From Bacillota bacterium (lineage in GTDB: Bacteria > Bacillota > Clostridia > Acetivibrionales > DSM-1351), in contig JAEZOA010000168.1 in NCBI GenBank assembly GCA_023441625.1, positions 1 through 18,447 on the forward strand: DNA of 18,447 nt, given 5' to 3'. Below the pieces are notes generated by a model. It did no database searches. It was not told the origin of the DNA and worked only from the letters and a program-made list of their open reading frames with translations. Shown piece after piece: positions 7,898 through 15,144 of this stretch. Within the stretch, counting starts at the first letter, position 1; each line of letters starts with the position of its first letter. The translations under genes were made by a program, and so were the position numbers.

Positions 7898-8614
7898 ATG
7901 GAAGAAATAAAACTTTTTTGCTTACCCTATGCAGGGGGGTCTGCAATGGTCTATAAAAAGTGGGAGAACTATATAGACAAGTCAATAAAGGTATGGGTGC
8001 TGGAATTAGCTGGGAGAGGAAGGCGAGCTAAAGAACCATATTATAATAGTATGTTAGAAGCTGTGGAAGATATTTTTAGCATGGTGAAAACAGAAATAGA
8101 GAATTGTGAATTCGCCATTTTTGGACACAGCTTGGGAAGTATACTAGCATATGAGTTAGCTGTAAAAATTAGCGAGAGCAATTTGAGACAGCCTAAGCAC
8201 ATTTTCTATTCTGGAAGATATCCACCATGTATTTTGAAGCCTGAGAGAAATGCTCATTTATTACCCGAGCCAGAATTTACACAGAGGGCTATGAGTCTGG
8301 GGGGAATACCAAAAAATTTTATCAAATATGATGTGCTGCTAAAAAAGGCTATGCAAACTCTAAGGGCTGATTACAAAATTCTTGAAACAGAAGGCTATGA
8401 GCCAATTATTAATAAATCAAATTCCAATATCTCAGTGTTATATGGGGAAGAGGATGAGCTTGCTGAGCCGTCAGATATGATTGCTTGGAAGGAATACACC
8501 AAAAAGCAATGCAGTTTTCACGTGTTTGAGGGAGGACATTTTTTCCTGCACAATAATGTTGAAGGCATTACGCAAATAATAAACCATGCACTGATGGAGG
8601 AACAAAATGGATAA
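7898..8614 (+). CDS. type II thioesterase (GrsT/TEII family)
   Basis: A 238-residue alpha/beta hydrolase with the hallmark N-terminal L-F-C-L-P-Y-A-G-G-S (6-15) of type II thioesterases, A-G-R-G-R-R at 38-43, nucleophile elbow G-H-S-L-G with Ser78, Asp186 in G-E-E-D-E-L, and His214 in G-G-H-F-F-L-H. Type II thioesterases hydrolyse wrong or stalled acyl groups from phosphopantetheine arms, keeping free carrier proteins active. They are strong markers of thiotemplated biosynthesis, so this gene supports the view that the two carriers and two ligases form a pathway. It could instead release the product, but no chain-building enzyme is present to make that likely. Its last 8 bp overlap the start of the ATP-grasp gene, whose SD (GGAGG, 8596-8600) lies inside it, suggesting coupled translation. 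Confidence 0.9.
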   Translation: MEEIKLFCLPYAGGSAMVYKKWENYIDKSIKVWVLELAGRGRRAKEPYYNSMLEAVEDIFSMVKTEIENCEFAIFGHSLGSILAYELAVKISESNLRQPKHIFYSGRYPPCILKPERNAHLLPEPEFTQRAMSLGGIPKNFIKYDVLLKKAMQTLRADYKILETEGYEPIINKSNSNISVLYGEEDELAEPSDMIAWKEYTKKQCSFHVFEGGHFFLHNNVEGITQIINHALMEEQNG

Positions 8615-9956
8615 TGAATTTAATTTGATTAAGTATTTGACTGCTCAGAGAAATGAGGGAACTATTATTTGGCTATGCAATATAGGTGCTGAAAAGTATT
8701 GGAATAAGCTCAATGCTGGTGTTGTTGATAGAGTTGAGGATGCTATAGTAAACCGCATAGAGGAGATGAATCTGCTTATCTGCAGAGAGCAAGATGTTGT
8801 TATCTTAAGACAGAGACCAGATACACAATACCTTGATAGCCTTAAGGAAATGGGCTTCTCAATACCGAGAATTCTGATTCCCAGAAATGTGGATACATTG
8901 ACACCTATTTCTGAGCTTGTACTTCGAGACGAAGCCTTGCTTGAGGAGCTTAAAAATATTTCTTTACAAAATGGCGAGGTTTATTTTATGCCATATGCAG
9001 TTACATATATGGAAGAAAAAATAGCAGAAAAAGCAGAACTGAAAATAATGGGGGCACCTTCACATATTAGTGCAAGAATAAATGACAAAATCTTTAACAG
9101 AGAGATATCAAAGGAGTTGGGTTTTGAGGTTTGCAAGGGTAGAGTATGTAGCAGCATTGATGAGATTCGTGAAGAATATGATAAATTGACAAATACAGAG
9201 CCCTACTTTACTAAAGTTATCATTAAGGAACCAAACGGTGCTTCTGGTAAAGGTTTGTATGTAATAGCTGAAAAGGAGAAATTGGAAACATGCTTGCGAG
9301 TAATTGCTCGTTTTTCTAGAGGTAAAATTGATAGTAAGTGGCTTGTAGAAGGCTGGTACGAAAAAAAAGCCGATCTAAACTATCAAATTTACATTTCCCC
9401 AAAAGGAACAGTTGATGTATTTTCGATAAAACAACAATTGCTAAACGATACAGTTTATATAGGCTCAAAAACCCCTCCTGATTTAAGTGAGGAAGTGCTG
9501 GATTCATATAGACAGTATGGTAAGAAAATTGGAGAGTACCTGTTTAATATAGGCTATACAGGAGTAGCAGGGATAGATTCTATTATTACGCAGGAGGACA
9601 TAATTATTCCTATTATTGAGATAAATGGGAGATTTACACTCTCTACTTATATTTCTTTTATTGATTCTCAGGTAAAAAACATTAAGATGCTATCGCGATA
9701 TTATAGATTGATTTCTGACTCTGCCATAAGCTATGAGGATTTAATTAGAGAAATTGATAAAAGGGGCATTTTGCTAAAGCAGGATAAAAGAGAGGGCGTT
9801 TTTGTCTATACCTCAGGAACTCTTCCTACAGTATTACCGGATGGTATAGACACATTTGTAGGTAGGGTTTTCGCGTTTATCCTATCCGATAATTGGAATA
9901 GCATCGAAGAGTATAGTTCTAAACTCGATACTGTATTACAAGGTATATCAAAATAA
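8607..9956 (+). CDS. BtrJ-like ATP-grasp amino acid-carrier protein ligase
   Basis: A 449-residue ATP-grasp enzyme. Visible elements are N-D-K at 159-161 opening the central domain, the ATP-binding segment V-I-I-K-E-P-N-G-A-S-G-K-G at 204-216, W-L-V-E-G-W at 245-250, G-Y-T-G-V-A-G-I-D at 316-324, and the metal/phosphate cluster E-I-N-G-R-F at 338-343 (Glu338, Asn340, Arg342). The layout fits the BtrJ/PGM1-related group. BtrJ uses ATP, via an acyl phosphate, to load L-glutamate on the BtrI carrier and extend the bound chain. By analogy this enzyme should attach an amino acid to one of the two carriers, most likely the ACP gene 29 bp downstream. Peptide-type ligation onto a free amine is the main alternative. 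The start is supported by GGAGG 6 nt upstream inside the thioesterase gene. Confidence 0.8.
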   Translation: MDNEFNLIKYLTAQRNEGTIIWLCNIGAEKYWNKLNAGVVDRVEDAIVNRIEEMNLLICREQDVVILRQRPDTQYLDSLKEMGFSIPRILIPRNVDTLTPISELVLRDEALLEELKNISLQNGEVYFMPYAVTYMEEKIAEKAELKIMGAPSHISARINDKIFNREISKELGFEVCKGRVCSSIDEIREEYDKLTNTEPYFTKVIIKEPNGASGKGLYVIAEKEKLETCLRVIARFSRGKIDSKWLVEGWYEKKADLNYQIYISPKGTVDVFSIKQQLLNDTVYIGSKTPPDLSEEVLDSYRQYGKKIGEYLFNIGYTGVAGIDSIITQEDIIIPIIEINGRFTLSTYISFIDSQVKNIKMLSRYYRLISDSAISYEDLIREIDKRGILLKQDKREGVFVYTSGTLPTVLPDGIDTFVGRVFAFILSDNWNSIEEYSSKLDTVLQGISK

Positions 9957-9985
9957 AATAATTTTGTTGAGAAAGGGAGAAAGTT

Positions 9986-10255
9986 ATGGGCGTAGATAAG
10001 GAGCATGTAATTAAAATTTTATCAGAGACTATTAGTGTAAAGGTTGATGCGTTTTCAGATATAAAAGAAACCGATGATCTGAGAGATTGGGGGCTAGATT
10101 CACTAAAAAGCATAGATGTTATTGTTGCATTAGAAGATGAATTTAATATAGCCATTGATGATGATGACCTACTAATAGAAAACTTTAACACTGTGGAAAA
10201 AATATTAAAATTGATAGATAAATATTTAGTTGACTTCCCAAAACTTCATGTATAG
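9986..10255 (+). CDS. acyl/peptidyl carrier protein (second of two)
   Basis: An 89-residue carrier protein with the phosphopantetheine site D-W-G-L-D-S-L-K-S (Ser39) and an acidic helix, V-A-L-E-D-E-F-N-I-A-I-D-D-D-D. It is shorter on recognisable hydrophobics and more acidic than the first carrier at 1208, and the post-serine residues differ (L-K-S against I-G-L), so the two probably dock with different partners. It directly follows the ATP-grasp ligase, the natural candidate to load it. The start ATG has AAGGGAG about 6 nt upstream. The stop is followed after 33 bp by the GH3 gene with no visible terminator, so that gene is probably cotranscribed. The opposite strand also has a long open frame here, a shadow of this gene. 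Confidence 0.92.
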   Translation: MGVDKEHVIKILSETISVKVDAFSDIKETDDLRDWGLDSLKSIDVIVALEDEFNIAIDDDDLLIENFNTVEKILKLIDKYLVDFPKLHV

Positions 10256-10288
10256 GATAAATATTATATGATGCTTTAGGGAGGAACT

Positions 10289-11635
10289 ATGGGCAAGGGA
10301 GTAAATAAGCTGAAAAAGAGTATAATATTTGTTGTAGTATTAATTATTCTGCTTATACTGGGATATGGAGGAGTTCAACATGTGAACAACAGTATTCCTT
10401 CGGTGAAGATAAGTCAAAACAAGACCACAGGAAATAGTTCATTAGTAGGGTCCCACACAACTGGAAACTCACAAGCAGAAGATGGTGCATCATCTGATAC
10501 TAATATTCCATCAGCAGGAAGCTCAAACTCGGTTGACAATAGTGAAAATATTGATCCCATTAAAGCACAGATTGAAAAAATGAGCCTGGAGGAAAAGATA
10601 GGGCAAATGGTTATTGTTGGGCTAGATGGTTATGAAAATGATGCCCACTCTAAAAAGTTCATTGAAAAATACAAAATAGGAGGCTTTATCCTATTTAAAA
10701 GAAACATTAAAGATACAAAGCAAATGATATCCCTATTGAATTCGTTGAAGGAATCCAATGGCCAAGATAATATTCCATTGTTTTTATCAATAGATGAAGA
10801 GGGTGGCAGAGTATCTCGTATGCCTGATGAATTTCTCAAAATCCCAACAAATAAAAAAATTGGAAAGCTAAATGACGATGATTTATCCTATCAAGTGGGA
10901 AGTATAATAGGTGAGGAGCTAAAGTCCTTTGGTTTTAATATGAATTTTGCCCCTGTGCTAGACATAAACAGCAATCCTAAAAATCCTGTTATTGGTGATA
11001 GATCTTTTGGGTCTGAAGCAAGTATTGTAGCTAAGCTAGGAATTCAAACTATGAAGGGCATGCAAACGCAAAATATTATTTCAGTAGTCAAGCATTTTCC
11101 TGGACATGGTGACACAGCAGTAGACTCCCATAAGGGGCTGCCTATAGTAAATCATGATTTAGAGAGACTTAAAAGCTATGAGCTAATACCTTTTTCGGCC
11201 GCCATAGAAAACAAGGTGGATGTCATTATGGTAGCGCACATCCTATTGCCTAAAATAGATGCTGATAATCCGGCATCCCTTTCTAAAAAAATAATTTCAG
11301 ATGTTTTGAGAGATGATATGGGATTTGATGGTGTTGTAGTAACTGATGATTTTACAATGGGGGCTATCGTAACGAAATATGATATTGGTGAAGCAGCAGT
11401 GAAATCCATTCAAGCAGGAAGTGATATTGTACTTGTTTGCCACGATTTTGATAAGGAAGAGGCTGTAATAATGGCCCTTCAAAATGCGGCTAGAGCTGGT
11501 ACTATTTCCATGGAAAGTATAGATCAGAGTGTGTATAGAATTCTTAAACTCAAGGAGAAATATTCTCTTTCAAATGAAAAAGCAAATTCAGTAAATCCAC
11601 AAATTATAAATGACAAAATTAAGGCACTTTTCTGA
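10289..11635 (+). CDS. membrane-anchored GH3 beta-N-acetylhexosaminidase (NagZ/YbbD-like)
   Basis: A 448-residue protein. An uncleaved-looking membrane anchor spans residues 11-28 after a basic start (K-L-K-K); no lipobox cysteine is visible. A Ser/Thr/Asn-rich low-complexity linker follows (about 40-87), then a GH3 catalytic domain. GH3 hexosaminidase signatures are clear: I-D-E-E-G-G-R-V at 168-175, K-H-F-P-G-H-G-D at 268-275 leading to the Asp279-Ser280-His281 dyad that serves as acid/base in YbbD/NagZ enzymes, and nucleophile Asp353 in V-V-T-D-D-F-T-M. Such enzymes remove terminal GlcNAc or similar hexosaminides, commonly in wall turnover. The anchor puts this domain outside the membrane. 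At the operon's end, 33 bp after a carrier protein with no terminator between, it may instead mature the product or protect the producer. SD GGGAGG is 5 nt from the ATG. Confidence 0.88.
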   Translation: MGKGVNKLKKSIIFVVVLIILLILGYGGVQHVNNSIPSVKISQNKTTGNSSLVGSHTTGNSQAEDGASSDTNIPSAGSSNSVDNSENIDPIKAQIEKMSLEEKIGQMVIVGLDGYENDAHSKKFIEKYKIGGFILFKRNIKDTKQMISLLNSLKESNGQDNIPLFLSIDEEGGRVSRMPDEFLKIPTNKKIGKLNDDDLSYQVGSIIGEELKSFGFNMNFAPVLDINSNPKNPVIGDRSFGSEASIVAKLGIQTMKGMQTQNIISVVKHFPGHGDTAVDSHKGLPIVNHDLERLKSYELIPFSAAIENKVDVIMVAHILLPKIDADNPASLSKKIISDVLRDDMGFDGVVVTDDFTMGAIVTKYDIGEAAVKSIQAGSDIVLVCHDFDKEEAVIMALQNAARAGTISMESIDQSVYRILKLKEKYSLSNEKANSVNPQIINDKIKALF

Positions 11636-11676
11636 TACAAGACTTTGTTTAAATAGTACTTCCGTACAAACTAATA

Positions 11677-12300
11677 TCAATGGATTGCTCTAATGTTTTT
11701 GTGTAAGAAATTATGTACCAACTTATTTGCTTTCTCAAATGACGACTCGCTGTAGTTTTGAGAAAAGGGATCAGCAAAGCCATGCTCACCATCTAGAAGA
11801 TGTATAGCTACATCTGTCCTGACTTTTTTAAATGAGCTAACAAAGGTATTTACGTCAAAGGCTTTTTCATGTGAAGGGAAAATAAGCAAAACGGGACACT
11901 TAGGTATAACCGCCATATAGTCTCTTATCCGTGAGCCATAGTAACCAATTACACCGTCTATATTTTTTTCATCGCTGCATAGCCACGCAACTGTTGCACC
12001 TATGCTATAACCTAATAGAAATATATGCTTGTATTTGTTTCTAGCTTCCGCTACAAGTTTCTTAATCTGGCTAGCTGCTTTTTCAAAACCAACGTTTAGC
12101 ATAAAATATTTATATGCTGCTTCTTGTTGGGGGTAATCGAAGGGTTCATTTAAGTCTAAGAAATTGGGACAAACAACATCATAGCAGCTATCAGAAAAAC
12201 TTGATATTACTGTTTCTATATGCTTGTTTATCCCATACATTTCATTTAGTACAATTATTAAAGAATCAGAGTTAGGTATCCTTTTAGATAATCTATTCAC
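11677..12300 (-). CDS. dienelactone hydrolase-like alpha/beta hydrolase
   Basis: A 207-residue soluble alpha/beta hydrolase of the dienelactone hydrolase superfamily. The nucleophile elbow is G-Y-S-I-G with Ser99, where true dienelactone hydrolases have Cys, and H-G-F sits at 173-175, with His173 as the likely catalytic base, followed by A-D-P. The acid may be Glu145 or Asp149 in P-S-H-E-K-A-F-D, which departs from the usual G-x-D-D pattern. It would cleave an ester or similar bond in an unknown substrate. It is convergent with the GH3 gene (41 bp apart) and separated by 93 bp from the ATPase stop upstream on the same strand, so it may be a single gene or a read-through partner of the cad operon. 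Start is GTG with an AGAAGG-type SD. Confidence 0.75.
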   Translation of the reverse strand: MNRLSKRIPNSDSLIIVLNEMYGINKHIETVISSFSDSCYDVVCPNFLDLNEPFDYPQQEAAYKYFMLNVGFEKAASQIKKLVAEARNKYKHIFLLGYSIGATVAWLCSDEKNIDGVIGYYGSRIRDYMAVIPKCPVLLIFPSHEKAFDVNTFVSSFKKVRTDVAIHLLDGEHGFADPFSQNYSESSFEKANKLVHNFLHKNIRAIH

Positions 12301-12393
12301 AATGCACCTTCTACTTGGTAATTTTTATAAACTATGCATTTTAAGGATACCATAATATTGATAAAATTAAAAATAGTAACAAAGCTTGTAGAG

Positions 12394-14256
12394 TTATAGC
12401 TTTTTCACATTCAAGGCCCTAGCCGAGTTAAGTATTGCAATTACTGAAACACCAACATCTGCGAAAACTGCTTCCCACATATTACCTAGACCAAGGGCCA
12501 CTATAATAAACACTATTGCCTTTACTCCAAGTGCAAATACTATGTTTTGCTTCACAATTCTCAGGGTCTTTTTTGAAATAGAAATTGCTGTGGGAATCTT
12601 TGAAAGCTCATCATTCATTATTACAACGTCAGCAGCTTCTATAGCAGCATCTGAGCCAAGACCACCCATTGCGATTCCGATGTCAGCGCGCGAAAGTACT
12701 GGCGCATCATTAATGCCATCACCAACAAATACAAGTCGTCCTTTAGCTGTTTTATTTGCAAGTAATTCTTCTACCTTAGTTACTTTGTCCCCTGGGAGTA
12801 GCTCTGTATACACTTCGTCTAGCCCCAGCGTAGCCGCAACTTTTTCACCAACTGCCTTTGAGTCACCTGTAAGCATAACAGTTTTATTTATTTTACTTGC
12901 CTTTAGTTTCTTAATAGCAATTGCTGAGTCCTCCTTAATTTCATCAGATATTACAATATACCCTGAATATTTATCGTCAATAGCGACATGTACCACCGTA
13001 CCAACTATATCATTGAGGTCATAAGGAATATTTATCTTCTGCATTAGCTTGACATTACCGGCATAAATGGTTTTGCCATCAACGGTTGCTTTAACACCAT
13101 GACCAGGGATTTCTTCAACAGCACGTATTCTGGAATTATCAATATCAAGCCCATAAGCCTTTTTTAGAGATAAGGAAATAGGATGATTTGAATAACTTTC
13201 AGCAAAGGCAGTAAACTCTAAAAGATCTCTATCTGTTATACCAATTGGATTTATTTGTGTAACCTGAAAAGTTCCTTTTGTCAATGTACCAGTTTTATCA
13301 AAAACTACTATCTCTGTAGCTGCAAGGGCTTCGAGATAGTTACTGCCTTTAACAAGTATTCCGGATTTTGAAGCACCACCTATTCCACCAAAAAAGCCAA
13401 GAGGAATAGATATAACTAATGCACAGGGACATGAAACAACAAGGAAAGCTAAAGCTCGATAAATACAGTCCTTAAAGGTGGCTCCATTAATTAAAAGCGG
13501 TGGTACGACAGCAAGAAGAATGGCGGCAAATACTACAGCCGGGGTATAATATCTTGCGAATCTTGTAATGAAATTTTCTGCTTTTGCCTTTTTGTTGCTT
13601 GCGTTTTCAACTAAATCTAAAATTTTTGCTACCGTAGATTCTCCAAACTCCTTAGTTACCTGAATTGAAAGAACGCCATTGAGGTTAATGCAGCCGCTTA
13701 AGGCTTCACTTCCAACATTCATTTCCCGTGGGACAGATTCACCTGTTAGAGCGGAAGTATCAATCATGGAGTAACCTTCAATTACTTTTCCATCAAGAGG
13801 AATTTTTTCTCCAGCCTTAACAATAATAATTTCATTAATTGAAACTTCTTCAGGGTCAACAGTGATAATAGCTCCATTTCGCTTAACATTTGCATAGTCA
13901 GGACGTATATCCATTAGCTCTGCAATGGACTCTCTTGAGCGACCAACTGCATAGTCTTGAAAAAGCTCACCAACTTGATAAAAGAGCATAACTGCAACGC
14001 CCTCAGGGTATTCCCCTATACAGAAAGCCCCCACAGTCGCAATACTCATCAAAAAGTTTTCGTCAAATACCTGACCATGCAAAATGTTTTTAAAAGCCCT
14101 AAGCAGTACATCTCCACCAATTATAAAGTAGGCTAAAAGGAATACTGCAAGATTAAGATAGCTTGTTAGTTGAGCGATAATAGCTGCCACAAAGACTAAT
14201 GAGCCAATAATAATTCGAATAATTGTTTTTTTTGAGTTTGACAAAATGACCTCCAT
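12394..14256 (-). CDS. cadA: P1B-type heavy-metal-translocating ATPase (Zn/Cd/Pb export)
   Basis: A 620-residue P1B ATPase. Motifs are T-G-E-S at 171-174 (actuator), S-C-P-C-A-L at 275-280 (membrane metal site), D-K-T-G-T-L-T at 320-326 with phosphorylated Asp320, N-H-P-I at 357-360 and G-D-G-I-N-D-A-P at 512-519. A transmembrane Lys579 and the D-V-G at 600-602 follow the P1B-2 pattern, which favours Zn/Cd/Pb rather than Cu. The usual N-terminal metal-binding domain is absent; membrane helices begin by residue 13, and the missing domain is a separate gene just upstream. GGAGG lies within codons 2-3 of the longest frame, so the true start may be TTG at 14244 (Ser-Asn-Ser-Lys-Lys follows). It is the last gene of the cadC-led operon, 8 bp after the HMA gene. 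Confidence 0.9.
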   Translation of the reverse strand: MEVILSNSKKTIIRIIIGSLVFVAAIIAQLTSYLNLAVFLLAYFIIGGDVLLRAFKNILHGQVFDENFLMSIATVGAFCIGEYPEGVAVMLFYQVGELFQDYAVGRSRESIAELMDIRPDYANVKRNGAIITVDPEEVSINEIIIVKAGEKIPLDGKVIEGYSMIDTSALTGESVPREMNVGSEALSGCINLNGVLSIQVTKEFGESTVAKILDLVENASNKKAKAENFITRFARYYTPAVVFAAILLAVVPPLLINGATFKDCIYRALAFLVVSCPCALVISIPLGFFGGIGGASKSGILVKGSNYLEALAATEIVVFDKTGTLTKGTFQVTQINPIGITDRDLLEFTAFAESYSNHPISLSLKKAYGLDIDNSRIRAVEEIPGHGVKATVDGKTIYAGNVKLMQKINIPYDLNDIVGTVVHVAIDDKYSGYIVISDEIKEDSAIAIKKLKASKINKTVMLTGDSKAVGEKVAATLGLDEVYTELLPGDKVTKVEELLANKTAKGRLVFVGDGINDAPVLSRADIGIAMGGLGSDAAIEAADVVIMNDELSKIPTAISISKKTLRIVKQNIVFALGVKAIVFIIVALGLGNMWEAVFADVGVSVIAILNSARALNVKKL

Positions 14257-14264
14257 TTACTAGT

Positions 14265-14486
14265 CTACATTTTTATTGAACAATCTGGTTCAATCTTCTT
14301 TATTGCTTTTTGAATTGCTTTAATAATGTCGTCACCTAAGTTCTGGGTCTCTGAGTCGATAGTTAATTTTTGAGTAATAAAGTTAACTGTTGCATTATTA
14401 ACACCATCAATTTTGCAAATTTCGCGTTCCATTTTAGCGGCACAATTTGCACAGCCTAAATCTTTTAATTTAAATACTTTCTTCAT
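14265..14486 (-). CDS. free-standing heavy-metal-associated (HMA) domain protein
   Basis: A 73-residue protein consisting of a single HMA ferredoxin-like fold, with the metal motif G-C-A-N-C-A-A-K at 11-18 (Cys12, Cys15), a V-N-x-A-T-V-N-F strand, and a conserved L-T-I second strand. It can bind soft or transition metal ions and pass them on. It immediately precedes the ATPase that lacks an HMA domain, so it looks like the split-off N-terminal domain of CadA acting as a separate metallochaperone. I placed the start at ATG 14486, with a run of seven G at 14499-14493 as SD; a longer frame from TTG 14501 would put that G-run inside the coding sequence. It lies in the cad operon between the regulator and the pump. 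Confidence 0.85.
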   Translation of the reverse strand: MKKVFKLKDLGCANCAAKMEREICKIDGVNNATVNFITQKLTIDSETQNLGDDIIKAIQKAIKKIEPDCSIKM

Positions 14487-14566
14487 ATGAATCCCCCCCA
14501 ATTTAATTATATGAGTGTTAGATGTGAACGGTATCTATTTACATAAAACTTTATATTGTTATTTAC

Positions 14567-14929
14567 TTATTCCTCAATATGCTCAATTCCTTGATCAATA
14601 ATTGTCCGTACATGTGAGTCAGCTAATGAATAGAACATTGTTTTACCTTCTCGCCTGTACTTTACTAGCTTAGCTTGCTTGAGTACACGGAGCTGGTGAG
14701 AAATAGCTGATTGCCCCATGTTTAGCAGCTGTGCAATGTCACAAACACACATCTCTGATTGAAATAATACATATAGTATTTTAATCCTAGTTGAGTCTCC
14801 AAAAACCTTAAATAGCTCAGCTAGGTCATACAATTGTACTTCATCAGGCATATTGGTTAAGACTTGAGATACTATGTCCTTATGTATACAGAGATAGTCA
14901 CATTTCTCAATCCCATTTTCAATATTCAT
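14567..14929 (-). CDS. cadC: ArsR/SmtB-family metal-sensing repressor, CadC type
   Basis: A 120-residue winged-helix repressor with the recognition helix near S-A-I-S-H-Q-L at 74-80 and a wing at Y-R-R-E-G-K-T-M-F-Y. Both metal sites of CadC are intact. The N-terminal/alpha-3 site has Cys10 and Cys14 plus Cys61 and Cys63 (C-V-C-D), and the alpha-5 site has Asp104, His106, His117 and Glu120. These keep the spacing of CadC from plasmid pI258 (7, 11, 58, 60 and 101, 103, 114, 117) shifted by three. Binding of Cd, Pb or Zn should release the operator at 14992-15017. Start at ATG 14929 is chosen because GGAGG (14939-14935) lies 5 nt before it; a longer frame from 14941 would overlap this SD. It heads the operon with the HMA protein and ATPase. 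Confidence 0.92.
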   Translation of the reverse strand: MNIENGIEKCDYLCIHKDIVSQVLTNMPDEVQLYDLAELFKVFGDSTRIKILYVLFQSEMCVCDIAQLLNMGQSAISHQLRVLKQAKLVKYRREGKTMFYSLADSHVRTIIDQGIEHIEE

Positions 14930-14991
14930 ACAAACCTCCATATTTTTTAATACAATTATTCATTTACAATGAAATATTATAACAATCTTCA

Positions 14992-15017
14992 AATATATGA
15001 ATAACTGTTCATATATT
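14992..15017. promoter_or_regulatory. 12-2-12 SmtB/CadC-type operator
   Basis: An inverted repeat of 26 bp. The outer ten bases on each side (14992-15001 and 15008-15017) are exactly complementary around the centre TAACTG. Read on the minus strand, its core is TGAACAGTTATTCA, the arrangement known for SmtB/ZiaR/CadC-family operators. It overlaps the predicted start of cad transcription, so the CadC protein should repress its own operon here. The sequence match is direct; repression is inferred from the family. Confidence 0.88.
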
Positions 15018-15018
15018 C

Positions 15019-15046
15019 ATTATATTCCCAAAAAATATTTTGTCAA
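15019..15046 (-). promoter_or_regulatory. sigma-A promoter of the cad operon
   Basis: On the minus strand a perfect -35 TTGACA (15046-15041) and a perfect -10 TATAAT (15024-15019) are separated by 16 bp. Transcription should begin near 15012, giving a leader of about 80 nt before cadC. The -10 box ends 2 bp before the operator, so a bound repressor would cover the start site. Confidence 0.85.
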
Positions 15047-15084
15047 CATAAATATTTTTTATTTGATTACTAGTTTTTTTGTAA

Positions 15085-15106
15085 CAGTAATTTGATATAA
15101 TTACTG
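15085..15106. promoter_or_regulatory. promoter -10 with perfect 8-6-8 inverted repeat (DUF362 gene)
   Basis: CAGTAATT (15085-15092) is repeated as AATTACTG (15099-15106) with a 6-bp spacer, forming an exact dyad. A perfect -10 TATAAT on the + strand (15096-15101) lies inside it. No good -35 hexamer is found 16-18 bp upstream (the best placed is GTTTTT), so the promoter may need help or may be mainly controlled through the dyad. It differs in sequence from the CadC operator, so a different regulator is expected. Start of transcription would be near 15108, about 37 nt before the DUF362 start codon. Confidence 0.6.
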
Positions 15107-15144
15107 ATGAACAAGTTTTTCAAAATAGTCTTCGGAGGTATGAT

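Noticed and set aside
9919..10191. 90-codon minus-strand frame
   Set aside because: It is antisense to the second carrier protein, Ser/Leu-rich, and has no ribosome binding site or recognisable domain.
11176..11482. two overlapping minus-strand frames inside the GH3 gene
   Set aside because: They are shadows of conserved GH3 active-site coding sequence, with no own signals.
11640..11672. weak hairpin (GTAC-TTCC-GTAC with flanking GTTT/AAAC) between the convergent GH3 and hydrolase genes
   Set aside because: The stem is short, unevenly spaced, and lacks a T-run on either side, so I do not call it a terminator.
12542..13024. 160-codon open frame on the + strand
   Set aside because: It is antisense to the conserved cytoplasmic part of the ATPase, has no SD, and its Ser/Thr/Pro-rich composition is typical of the reverse of a coding gene.
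14506..14511. TATAAT on the minus strand just before the HMA gene
   Set aside because: A start from it would fall on or beside the SD (14493-14499), and no -35 is present; the gene is better read as part of the cadC operon.
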